Of a stretch of DNA of 5,488 bases, positions 1 through 5,488 are shown piece after piece. Below the pieces are notes generated by a model, which had not been told where the DNA came from, did no database searches, and was given only the letters and a program-made list of their open reading frames with translations. This stretch comes from Planctomycetota bacterium (GTDB lineage Bacteria; Planctomycetota; Planctomycetia; Pirellulales; Thermoguttaceae), in the NCBI GenBank assembly GCA_023397045.1, contig JAEWUR010000392.1, positions 1-5,488 of the forward strand, given 5' to 3'. A program made the translations under genes and the position numbers. Position 1 is the first letter of the stretch. Each line of letters begins with the position of its first letter.

Positions 1-824
1 GAATAGGTCCGGTTGATCTGCCCGCCGCGGCCGCGCACCGTGACGATGACGCCCGACGGCAGCAGTTCATCGCACACGTCAATGGCCGCCGCCAGATAGC
101 CGCCCGGATCGTCGCGCAGATCGAGCACCAGCCCTCGCATGTCGTGCAGCGAGAGCCAGACCAGCGCCCGCTGCATCTCGCCCGCGGTCTCATCGGTGAA
201 ACTATCAATGCGGATGTAGCCGATCCGGTCGTGTCCTTCGACGAAGAAGTTCCACGTGCCGTCCGCGTTGCGTGTATCGCCGCGAACGCTGTCGACCTGG
301 ATCTTGCCGCGGACGATCGTGATTTCGACCGGCTTCTCTCGGCCTTCATGCAGAACGGTCAGCGTAACCGACGTGCCCGGCTTTCCTCGCAACAACCCCA
401 CGGCATCGCGCAACGACATCCCCTGCGTGCTGTCGCCGTCGATCCGCAAAATAGCATCGCCCGCCAAAACGCCCGCCAGATAGGCCGGTGAACCGGGCAG
501 CGGACTGAGCACCTTCAGTTGCCGCGTTTCCGGGTCCAATGCGACTTCCATCCCAACGCCCTCGAACTGCATGTCGATCCGCTGATGGAAGTCGCGCACC
601 TCCTCGGGCGTAATGTACGTCGAATTCTCGTCGAGGTCCGAAACCATGCCGTCCATGGCCTTCTCGAACAACTCCGATTCCTTGACCGGCTCCAGATATC
701 GATTCTCGATCGTCGTCATCGCCTCGGCCAACACGCGGCCGTAGGGCGTCTTCTGCACCCGCTGATAACACAACAAAGCAATGACCGACACAGCGACAAG
801 AATCAGAAGATTGCGTCGAGGCAT
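1..824 (-). CDS. S41 family C-terminal processing peptidase (CtpA/Prc-like), 3' end outside window
   Basis: The first 274 codons of a membrane-anchored or exported serine protease of the carboxyl-terminal processing family. These enzymes bind substrate C-termini through a PDZ domain and cleave in the periplasm. Residues 5-20 form one hydrophobic helix after MPRR, a signal peptide or signal anchor. Residues 30-80 resemble the usual N-terminal helical segment (YGRVLAEAMTTIENRYLEP, then STYITPEE). A PDZ domain spans about 85-172, with FEGVGMEV and then SPAYLAGVLAGDAILRIDG. The protease fold begins with IGYIRIDSF (201-209) and GLVLDLRDDPGG (231-242). The catalytic Ser and Lys lie beyond the left edge, so activity cannot be judged. 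ATG at 824 is chosen because it precedes the basic-plus-hydrophobic leader; a weak AGG sits only 2-3 bases before it. A 231-bp gap containing repeats separates it from gltX upstream. Confidence 0.92.
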   Translation of the reverse strand, partial: MPRRNLLILVAVSVIALLCYQRVQKTPYGRVLAEAMTTIENRYLEPVKESELFEKAMDGMVSDLDENSTYITPEEVRDFHQRIDMQFEGVGMEVALDPETRQLKVLSPLPGSPAYLAGVLAGDAILRIDGDSTQGMSLRDAVGLLRGKPGTSVTLTVLHEGREKPVEITIVRGKIQVDSVRGDTRNADGTWNFFVEGHDRIGYIRIDSFTDETAGEMQRALVWLSLHDMRGLVLDLRDDPGGYLAAAIDVCDELLPSGVIVTVRGRGGQINRTY

Positions 825-1055
825 ACCTGCAACCAATTCAGATGGCGATGAAAGTCGAAATCGACGACAGTGAACAGACCCGTGTAGTAACTTCCGAAAT
901 CACACACCCTATTCTCGCAGTCGTAGTCGTAGGGTGGGTCGAGCGAAGCGAGCCCCACCACTTTCTAATGTCGCGGTCGTAGCCCCACCACCTCCTACTC
1001 CTCCGCAACAGAAACCCATGATAACCGGATCCCGAACCGATGATTCGCCTGTGTA
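825..1055. other. Intergenic region between gltX and the S41 peptidase gene
   Basis: This 231-bp gap separates the gltX stop codon from the protease start codon on the same strand. Its middle (920-991) holds a repeat cluster, described separately. I found no convincing coding sequence, no T-run terminator after gltX and no clear sigma-70 promoter for the protease gene. A possible 86-residue leftward ORF across the gap has no recognisable motif and runs into both repeats. Whether the protease gene has its own promoter here cannot be settled from sequence alone. Confidence 0.6.
920..991. repeat. Palindromic element with short direct repeats
   Basis: The core is GGTGGG (933-938) and CCCACC (954-959) flanking the loop TCGAGCGAAGCGAGC, itself partly self-complementary around GC-GAA-GC. 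An 11-bp direct repeat, AGCCCCACCAC, occurs at 951-961 and 981-991. GTCGTAG occurs at 920-926, 926-932 (sharing one base) and 976-982. The first GGTGGG could therefore pair with either CCCACC copy (954-959 or 984-989). From memory, similar GAGCGAAGCGAG palindromes are dispersed between genes in planctomycete genomes; that was not checked here. It could be a dispersed REP-like element, or a processing or termination signal for the gltX transcript, but it lacks the T-run of a standard intrinsic terminator. Confidence 0.6.
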
Positions 1056-2615
1056 TCAATAGGCCCGCCCCAACGCCGACTCGATGCGACGCAAACATCT
1101 CGCTTGCCCTAAAATCGCCAGCGTGTCGAACAATCCCAGCCCGACCGACTTGCCGGTGATCGCAACGCGCACGGGATGAATGATCTGGCCGATCTTGATC
1201 TGCTCGTCGGCAACAAACGTCTTCATCATCTCCTCCAACGACGACGGCTCGAACGACTCGGCCGCTGCCAACCGATCGCGAAATCCAGCCAACAACGCCC
1301 GACCGTCGGCCTGGCGCAGATGTTTTTCAAACGCCTGCTGATCGTAGCTCAATTGATCGTCCGCCGCGAAGAACTCGCGAAACGCCAAGATATCGCCGGC
1401 CACCTTGATGCGGTCGCCGGCCGCGGCAATCACCCTTTCAATGACCACCGACTGCTCAGCCGTCGGCGGCGAGGCCGTTAAGCCTGCCTTTTCCAGAAAC
1501 GGCGTCGTCAAGGCCTTTTTCTGATCCGCCGAAAGCTGCTGAAAGTGCCAGTCTTCGAACGCCGACAGCTTCTTCGGGTCGAAACTGGCCGGTGCCTTGT
1601 TCACGCGGTCGATCGAAAAATTGTCAATCAAATCCTGACGCGAAAAATGCTCGCTCTTGTCGTCCAACGACCAGCCCAGCAGCGCCATGTAGTTGATGAT
1701 CGCCTCGGGCAGGTAGCCGACCGTCTGATAGAAGTCGACAATCACGGGATTGAACGCGTCGGCCTCGACCGGATGACCGATCGCCTCGGCGATTGTTCGG
1801 CCATGCTCGACAAGTTGCGCGAAATCGCGATTCTTCAAGTATTTGTCCAACTTCCGCTTGCTCAATTTCGTCCGACTGCCCGGCTCGGCCACGAAAGGCA
1901 AGTGGGCATACGTCGGTCGCCGATAGCCCAGGGCTTCGACGATAAAAACCTGCCGCGGCGTGTTCGAAAGATGCTCTTCGGCGCGGATGACGTGCGAAAT
2001 TTCGAAATCGTGATCGTCCACCACGTTCGCCAAATGATACAAACAGGAACCGTCCGCCCGTTGAATGACATGGTCTTGCTCGCGCGCCCAATCGAACTCG
2101 ACCCGGCCGCGCACCAGATCGTCCAAGACGAGCGTCCCCTCGGTCGGCATCTTCAAACGCACGACGGCTTGCCGTCCTTCGCCTTCCAAGCGAGCACGGT
2201 CGGCCGCCGTCTCCGCCATGAAACGTCGGCTGTAACGAAACGGCCGCTTCTCCTGTTCGGCCGCGGTGCGTTCGGCCTGAAGCTCTTCGGTCGTGGCATA
2301 GTCGTAATACGCATGGCCCGCGTCCAACAACCGCTCGACGGCCGCCCGATAGCGGTCGGCTCGCTGCGATTGGTAATACGGCCCGAACGGACCATCGACC
2401 TCCGGCCCTTCGTCCCAATCGATCCCAAGCCACCGCAGCCCATCGAGGATCGGTTGAAGCGCTTCCTCAACGTTGCGCTGCTGATCGGTGTCGTCGATTC
2501 GCAATATGAACTTCCCGCCGTTCCGCCGGGCGAAAAGCCAATTAAACAACGCCGTGCGAACGCCGCCAATATGAAGGTAGCCGGTCGGACTCGGTGCGAA
2601 TCGTGTGCGGATCAT
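1056..2615 (-). CDS. gltX: Glutamyl-tRNA synthetase
   Basis: A complete 519-residue class I aminoacyl-tRNA synthetase, which charges tRNA(Glu) with glutamate in the cytoplasm using ATP. The start is unmistakable: MIRTRFAPSPTG leads into the HIGH-type motif HIGG (15-18), followed by FILRIDDTD (36-44). The KMSKS-type loop is KLSKR (250-254). GYLPEAIINYMALLGWS (300-316) is typical of the family, and IKIGQIIHPVRVAITG (473-488) lies in the C-terminal anticodon-binding part. About 33 extra residues lie between KLSKR and GYLPEA compared with E. coli-type enzymes, probably lineage-specific. The Cys ligands of the zinc site in some GltX proteins are absent around 103-130. The ATG at 2660 would add 15 residues read from an intergenic repeat and is rejected. 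No Shine-Dalgarno is present before the ATG at 2615. Discriminating versus non-discriminating specificity cannot be decided. Confidence 0.97.
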   Translation of the reverse strand: MIRTRFAPSPTGYLHIGGVRTALFNWLFARRNGGKFILRIDDTDQQRNVEEALQPILDGLRWLGIDWDEGPEVDGPFGPYYQSQRADRYRAAVERLLDAGHAYYDYATTEELQAERTAAEQEKRPFRYSRRFMAETAADRARLEGEGRQAVVRLKMPTEGTLVLDDLVRGRVEFDWAREQDHVIQRADGSCLYHLANVVDDHDFEISHVIRAEEHLSNTPRQVFIVEALGYRRPTYAHLPFVAEPGSRTKLSKRKLDKYLKNRDFAQLVEHGRTIAEAIGHPVEADAFNPVIVDFYQTVGYLPEAIINYMALLGWSLDDKSEHFSRQDLIDNFSIDRVNKAPASFDPKKLSAFEDWHFQQLSADQKKALTTPFLEKAGLTASPPTAEQSVVIERVIAAAGDRIKVAGDILAFREFFAADDQLSYDQQAFEKHLRQADGRALLAGFRDRLAAAESFEPSSLEEMMKTFVADEQIKIGQIIHPVRVAITGKSVGLGLFDTLAILGQARCLRRIESALGRAY

Positions 2616-2617
2616 CG

Positions 2618-2645
2618 AGGTGGGTAGTGGATAATGGGTAGTGGG
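2618..2645 (-). repeat. Heptamer array of four YYCACTA-like units at the gltX start
   Basis: Read on the minus strand, this is CCCACTA, CCCATTA, TCCACTA and then a degenerate CCCACCT, four units in exact 7-base register. The last base of the array is two bases from the gltX start codon (2613-2615). The same heptamer occurs in the opposite orientation at 2729-2763. Translated by accident it gives the THYPLPT-like residues that make the spurious upstream gltX start look open. Confidence 0.85.
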
Positions 2646-2761
2646 CTGTGCAGAAGGCATCTATCGTCCCAGAAGGCAGATCAGGAAACAAGTGGGGGGG
2701 ATCCATAACAAGGCCATTTCAGTGCTCATCCACTATTCACTATCCACTATCCACTACCCAC
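2620..2761 (-). promoter_or_regulatory. Long imperfect stem formed by the two heptamer arrays, ending just before gltX
   Basis: Bases 2620-2643 are complementary to 2738-2761 at 22 of 24 positions, including 14 consecutive pairs (2620-2633 with 2748-2761). In a leftward transcript the two exceptions become a G-U wobble (2634/2747) and a C-A mismatch (2638/2743). The loop is 94 bases. In a read-through mRNA the 5' arm would begin at the stop codon of the membrane-protein gene and the 3' arm would end four bases before the gltX AUG. It could hinder ribosome loading, protect mRNA ends or uncouple the two genes. It could equally be a by-product of two repeats inserted in opposite directions. The pairing is seen; the role is not. 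Confidence 0.5.
2646..2728. other. Spacer between the inverted heptamer arrays
   Basis: These 83 bases have no coding signal. They contain a 9-bp direct repeat, CAGAAGGCA, at 2651-2659 and 2670-2678, starts 19 bases apart, and a run of seven G at 2694-2700 next to GGATCC. Any promoter private to gltX would have to lie here or inside the arrays; I cannot identify convincing -35 and -10 boxes. Confidence 0.5.
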
Positions 2762-2763
2762 TA
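2729..2763 (+). repeat. Heptamer array of five YYCACTA units overlapping a stop codon
   Basis: Five exact-register units lie on the plus strand: TCCACTA, TTCACTA, TCCACTA, TCCACTA and CCCACTA. Only the first two bases vary, always pyrimidines. The CTA ending the fifth unit (2761-2763) is the TAG stop codon of the leftward membrane-protein gene, so the array begins exactly where coding ends. A degraded sixth unit, CCCGCTC, may follow at 2764-2770 inside the coding region. The array is inverted relative to the one at 2618-2645. Confidence 0.9.
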
Positions 2764-3987
2764 CCCGCTCCTCCCCCGGGCTTCCCGCTCGCGAAGCAGC
2801 CGATCCTTCAGGGCCTTGCGCTCGCCTTTGGTCAGCTTCCGATTCAGCGGCGGCGCCGAGTTCGAGGCGGCCGGCAGTGGAGCGGCCGTCCGTTGGAAAA
2901 CCGGCGCCGGCGTCGAATGCGGCGGCTCGAACGAACGCCAACGACCACCCGACGACGACTCGCGAGCTTCCACTTCTTCGAGATCTTCCTCGTCGTCCTC
3001 GTCAAGTTCCCGGTCGCTGCGAGGCAGCAATCCCTCGGCGTCAAGTAGCACGTGCCGAGCATAAAAGAGCATCGTGGCCAGCAACATTAGATTGCCAGCC
3101 ATTTCCGCGCCTGCAACGAACATCACCTCTTGATTGCCAATCGGCGGCAGCATCCAACCCAACCGCACGGCGACGGCCAGGCAGTGTGCGGCGGCGGCGC
3201 CGGCCAGCGCGACCAGCGCTAATCGGCACGATCGCATGTCCACCAGCAACCGCGACCCGACGGCGCCAAGAACGAGCAAGTAAAAGATCACCCACCAAAA
3301 ATCCCCGTTGCCGACGATCGGCGTACCCGTCAACGCGATCATCACGTCGCGGAAACCTTCGCGCAAACTGGCCGCTTGATCCGTGGCCGCCAAAAACCAA
3401 CAGGCCGCGGCCGATAGCCAAATCCGGTATCGCCCTTGATAGTCGTCGACCCGATGCCGCCGAACCGCATAGATCAAAATCGCCGCGACGGCCGAGGCCA
3501 ACAACAAGATCGAGGAAAACCAACATCCCAGACTGCCCTTCACGCCCAAGTCCAACGCGGCTGGCATCGCGTTCTGCCCGGCACTGTGCTTCAGCATCCA
3601 GCCATAGGTGACAACCAGTCCGACAAGCATCACAGCCCCAACAGCCAACACGACGGCAAGGCCTACGATTCGCCGGGGAATCAGGTCGAACAGGCGGAGT
3701 TGTTGCTCAAGGAACTCGGCGTCTCCGTAATGCTCCGACCGTTGCATCGATCGCGCTTCGGCCGATCCCGCCGGGCCGGTGCTCCAATCGCCGGGCCGAA
3801 CCAACTCGTCGGCCAACAGACGCCGCCGCCGGTCATCCCGCTGTCCGGACCGCCGAAACGAACTGGAAGATTGGAACGACATCGGTTTTCGCCCGGACGT
3901 GATGGCTTTGGAACTCAATGGTGTATCAACCTCTGCTTCGGCTCGTTTCCACCGAAAACTCCATAACCACGCGAACATCCGGCCCAT
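2761..3987 (-). CDS. Uncharacterised six-helix membrane protein
   Basis: A 408-residue protein of unknown function. About 105 polar, Ser- and Arg-rich N-terminal residues precede six likely membrane helices near 106-129, 152-174, 187-203, 231-248, 254-275 and 289-311. After the second helix comes RRHRVDDYQGRYRIWLS (176-192), a motif I associate from memory with hypothetical planctomycete membrane proteins. The C-terminal tail has an acidic run (327-340, RELDEDDEEDLEEVE), a Pro/Ala/Ser-rich linker and a basic helix LTKGERKALKDRLLRE (385-400) that could bind nucleic acid or acidic lipid. No catalytic motif is seen. The start is uncertain: ATG at 3987 gives the longest frame, while ATG at 3882 (MSFQSSSSF) would remove 35 residues. 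Neither has a Shine-Dalgarno. The stop TAG lies in the heptamer array, 145 bp before gltX. Confidence 0.82.
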   Translation of the reverse strand: MGRMFAWLWSFRWKRAEAEVDTPLSSKAITSGRKPMSFQSSSSFRRSGQRDDRRRRLLADELVRPGDWSTGPAGSAEARSMQRSEHYGDAEFLEQQLRLFDLIPRRIVGLAVVLAVGAVMLVGLVVTYGWMLKHSAGQNAMPAALDLGVKGSLGCWFSSILLLASAVAAILIYAVRRHRVDDYQGRYRIWLSAAACWFLAATDQAASLREGFRDVMIALTGTPIVGNGDFWWVIFYLLVLGAVGSRLLVDMRSCRLALVALAGAAAAHCLAVAVRLGWMLPPIGNQEVMFVAGAEMAGNLMLLATMLFYARHVLLDAEGLLPRSDRELDEDDEEDLEEVEARESSSGGRWRSFEPPHSTPAPVFQRTAAPLPAASNSAPPLNRKLTKGERKALKDRLLREREARGRSG

Positions 3988-3991
3988 CCAG

Positions 3992-4012
3992 AAAAATCGG
4001 AAAAACTTCCCG
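3992..4012 (-). terminator. Weak hairpin followed by five T on the minus strand
   Basis: On the minus strand CGGGAAGTTTTTCCG (4012 to 3998) can form a stem of four to six pairs with a very small loop, followed after one A by five T. It sits only four bases before the first possible start of the membrane-protein gene. The stem is too short to be a confident terminator. If it did terminate, the membrane-protein gene would need a promoter downstream of it, favouring the start at 3882. Confidence 0.2.
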
Positions 4013-4056
4013 GACGCTCATCGCCGGCAAAGTCCGCCGCCTTTCGACGGCCACGG

Positions 4057-4102
4057 CCGAATAACCGACGATTCGGACGGTCGTACCGCTTCTGACGACC
4101 GT
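4057..4102. repeat. Two abutting perfect stem-loops in the divergent promoter region
   Basis: CCGAAT (4057-4062) and ATTCGG (4071-4076) form a 6-bp perfect inverted repeat with an 8-base loop. Directly adjoining it, ACGGTCGT (4077-4084) and ACGACCGT (4095-4102) form an 8-bp perfect inverted repeat with a 10-base loop. No T-run follows on either strand, so these are not ordinary intrinsic terminators. The position between divergent genes suits protein-binding operators or 5' leader structures, but no regulator can be named. Confidence 0.45.
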
Positions 4103-4265
4103 TGGGAGCGCCAAAACGATACAAAACAGGGTTGTCGCATTTTGCCTAAAACCCCTACGCGACCTAGACTTTCTTGAGCGGAACATACACCACGTGATTA
4201 GCATCTGATCGACCTCCGTGCGGGGAACGGCGGACTCGCTGTTTTCCTGTCGTCACATTACGCCT

Positions 4266-5488
4266 ATGAGTACCGTCCCCGACCCGCTGATACAGCCGAC
4301 GCCGACCGGCGTCTCGGCCGTCGCCCTATCGCCGACCGTCCAAGACCTCGCCGATCGGTGGACATCCGAACTCCATACCCTGCTCCGGGAATTGGAGGCG
4401 GTCACGGCCGCCAGCCACACGCTGCCGCCCGTGTTTGCCGATGCCGTCGACGACCAACTCGTCCAAATCCGGCTCGGCGTCGCCGCAAGCCTTTTCACCG
4501 CGCTCCAATGCAAAAACGCGGCCGCCGCTGGACATTCGTTGCGCGTTGCCCTGAGCAGTTCCGCCTGGGCGATGAAATTGGAATTGCCCGAGACCGACCG
4601 CGAGGCGATCGAAGTCGCAGCCCTTCTGCACGACGTCGGCGTGATCGGCACGCCCGACCGCATCCTGCTCAAACCCGAGTCGCTCAGCCCGGACGAATCC
4701 GAGTTGATGCAGCGATCGCGTAGGATGAGCCTCGATATTTTGCGGCGCAGTTGCATGTCGCGACAAGTGCTCGATATCGTCGAAAACATCGGAACCTGGT
4801 TCGATGGCAGCAGGGGCGAGGCAAACGTCACCGAAAGAAAAATTCCGCTCGGAAGCCGCATGATCGCCATCGTCGAGGCCTTCGACGCCATGACCACCGA
4901 CCACGTCTATCGGCCCGCGCGCTCGCGCGAACGGGCGATGGCCGAGTTGTTCGAGTGCTCGAACACACAGTTCGATCCCCAACTGGTCCAATCATTCGTC
5001 GAGTTCCAGCACGAAGATCAGACCGCCGCCCGCTGGGAGGTCGCCCATCGTTGGCTGCACTCGCTCGAGCCAAGTCTGTCGAACTCCTATTGGGGCCTCA
5101 ATGCCTCACCCTTGCCAAAACGGGAGCGGTCGCCCGACGCCATGTTTCAGGAGCGGCTGCTCGAAAGCATGTACGACGCCGTGGTGTTCATCGACGTGGC
5201 CGGCCGCGTCGTCCTCTGGAATCGCGGCACCGAACGACTCACCGGAATCGCCGGCGTCAGCGTGTGCGGCGAAATGTGGCACCCCGAATTGCTCGGCCTA
5301 TCCGACGAAAAAGGCCAACCAATCGGCGAATCGGATTGCCCCGTGCAATCCACCATCCGGTGCGGCGTGCAATCGCTGCGGCGATTGACGATCCTCGGCC
5401 GTGGTCAACAACCCGTGGCCGTCGACACGCACGCCATACCCGTCATCAACGAATGCGGCATTTCCGAAGGCACCATCCTGCTGCTTCA
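4266..5488 (+). CDS. HD-GYP-like and PAS domain signalling protein (probable GGDEF continuation), 3' end outside window
   Basis: An open frame of 407 codons runs off the right edge. Residues 1-80 are a Pro-rich start and helical lead-in. An HD-GYP-like domain spans about 85-245: H90 (HSLRV), H122-D123 (LLHDVG), then IPLGSRMIAIVEAFDAMTTD (193-212), YRPARSRERA and QFDPQLV. A PAS domain spans about 293-407 (YDAVVFID, LWNRGTERLTGI). Active HD-GYP proteins hydrolyse c-di-GMP, but here the Lys after HDxG is V126, the HHE and GYP motifs are replaced by VENIGTWFDGSRG (172-184), and the usual His before the third helix is absent. The domain therefore probably senses or binds rather than cleaves. From memory, planctomycete proteins with this PAS type continue into GGDEF, which synthesises c-di-GMP; that part is unseen. 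No signal peptide or membrane helix is visible, implying a cytoplasmic location. ATG at 4266 was chosen over the in-frame GTG at 4218; a stop lies at 4206. Confidence 0.92.
   Translation, partial: MSTVPDPLIQPTPTGVSAVALSPTVQDLADRWTSELHTLLRELEAVTAASHTLPPVFADAVDDQLVQIRLGVAASLFTALQCKNAAAAGHSLRVALSSSAWAMKLELPETDREAIEVAALLHDVGVIGTPDRILLKPESLSPDESELMQRSRRMSLDILRRSCMSRQVLDIVENIGTWFDGSRGEANVTERKIPLGSRMIAIVEAFDAMTTDHVYRPARSRERAMAELFECSNTQFDPQLVQSFVEFQHEDQTAARWEVAHRWLHSLEPSLSNSYWGLNASPLPKRERSPDAMFQERLLESMYDAVVFIDVAGRVVLWNRGTERLTGIAGVSVCGEMWHPELLGLSDEKGQPIGESDCPVQSTIRCGVQSLRRLTILGRGQQPVAVDTHAIPVINECGISEGTILLL

Larger units (their letters stand above)
3988..4265. other. Divergent intergenic region
   Basis: This 278-bp region lies between the leftward membrane-protein gene and the rightward HD/PAS gene and must hold promoters for at least the latter. 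Two abutting stem-loops (4057-4102) are its clearest structure and are listed separately. The part from 4103 to 4265 is less GC-rich in places and contains a CACGTG palindrome (4191-4196). I see no promoter boxes with a good match and spacing, and short ORFs across it carry no recognisable motif. Confidence 0.55.

Noticed and set aside
231..242. Loss of function in the S41 peptidase from LRDDPGG in place of the more usual LRxNPGG (residues 231-242 of the protein)
   Set aside because: The segment varies in the family and the catalytic Ser and Lys are outside the window, so no conclusion is possible.
838..1098. 86-codon leftward ORF between gltX and the protease gene
   Set aside because: It starts inside gltX, runs through the palindromic repeats and has no motif.
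1624..2433. 269-codon leftward ORF within gltX in another frame
   Set aside because: Arg/Gly-rich out-of-frame translation of gltX with no motif.
1545..2627. 360-codon rightward ORF opposite gltX
   Set aside because: It lies entirely antisense to an unmistakable gltX, shows no family motif, and its length is explained by GC-rich codon bias leaving few stops in that frame.
2618..2763. CRISPR array
   Set aside because: The repeats are 7 bases, contiguous without spacers and in opposing orientations; no cas gene is present.
2877..3611. 244-codon rightward ORF opposite the membrane-protein gene
   Set aside because: Pro/Arg-rich low-complexity product, antisense to a frame that encodes clear membrane helices.
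4132..4202. Sigma-70 promoter for the HD/PAS gene
   Set aside because: Candidate boxes such as TTGAGC (4174-4179) and TGATTA (4195-4200) have poor spacing (15 bases) and weak matches, too little to annotate.
4253..4991. Leftward ORFs of 214 and 221 codons opposite the HD/PAS gene
   Set aside because: Both are antisense to a frame with clear HD and PAS motifs, and neither has a recognisable domain.

Overview
The window is GC-rich (about 60% by eye), densely coded bacterial DNA. It most likely comes from a planctomycete of the Pirellulales type. This is inferred from three things: the form of glutamyl-tRNA synthetase, with an extra segment just after its KLSKR loop; a six-pass membrane protein with a DDYQGRYRIW signature; and an HD/PAS signalling protein resembling planctomycete diguanylate cyclases as I remember them. 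No rRNA, tRNA, CRISPR array or transposase gene is visible. None of the four genes has a convincing Shine-Dalgarno sequence.

Layout. Three genes are read leftward. From right to left they are an uncharacterised six-helix membrane protein (2761-3987), gltX (1056-2615) and an S41 C-terminal processing peptidase cut by the left edge (1-824). One gene is read rightward from 4266 and is cut by the right edge. It encodes an HD-GYP-like domain followed by a PAS domain, and probably continues into a GGDEF domain outside the window. The two transcription directions diverge from a 278-bp region (3988-4265) that holds two abutting perfect stem-loops.

The most unusual structure is the 145-bp gap between the membrane-protein gene and gltX. 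Two tandem arrays of a heptamer, YYCACTA, face each other across it. One array contains the stop codon of the upstream gene, and the other ends two bases from the gltX start codon. The arrays can pair as a 24-position stem. A second repeat cluster, a GGTGGG...CCCACC palindrome with an 11-bp direct repeat, sits between gltX and the protease gene.

How the genes relate. gltX supplies Glu-tRNA for translation, the protease acts at or outside the cytoplasmic membrane, and the rightward protein looks like a c-di-GMP or sensory signalling protein. Nothing shows that they share a pathway, and apart from the repeats the leftward genes look like an ordinary chromosomal run. The strongest functional anomaly is the HD-GYP domain: it keeps its first His and its HD pair but has lost most other metal-binding residues, so it is probably not an active phosphodiesterase.
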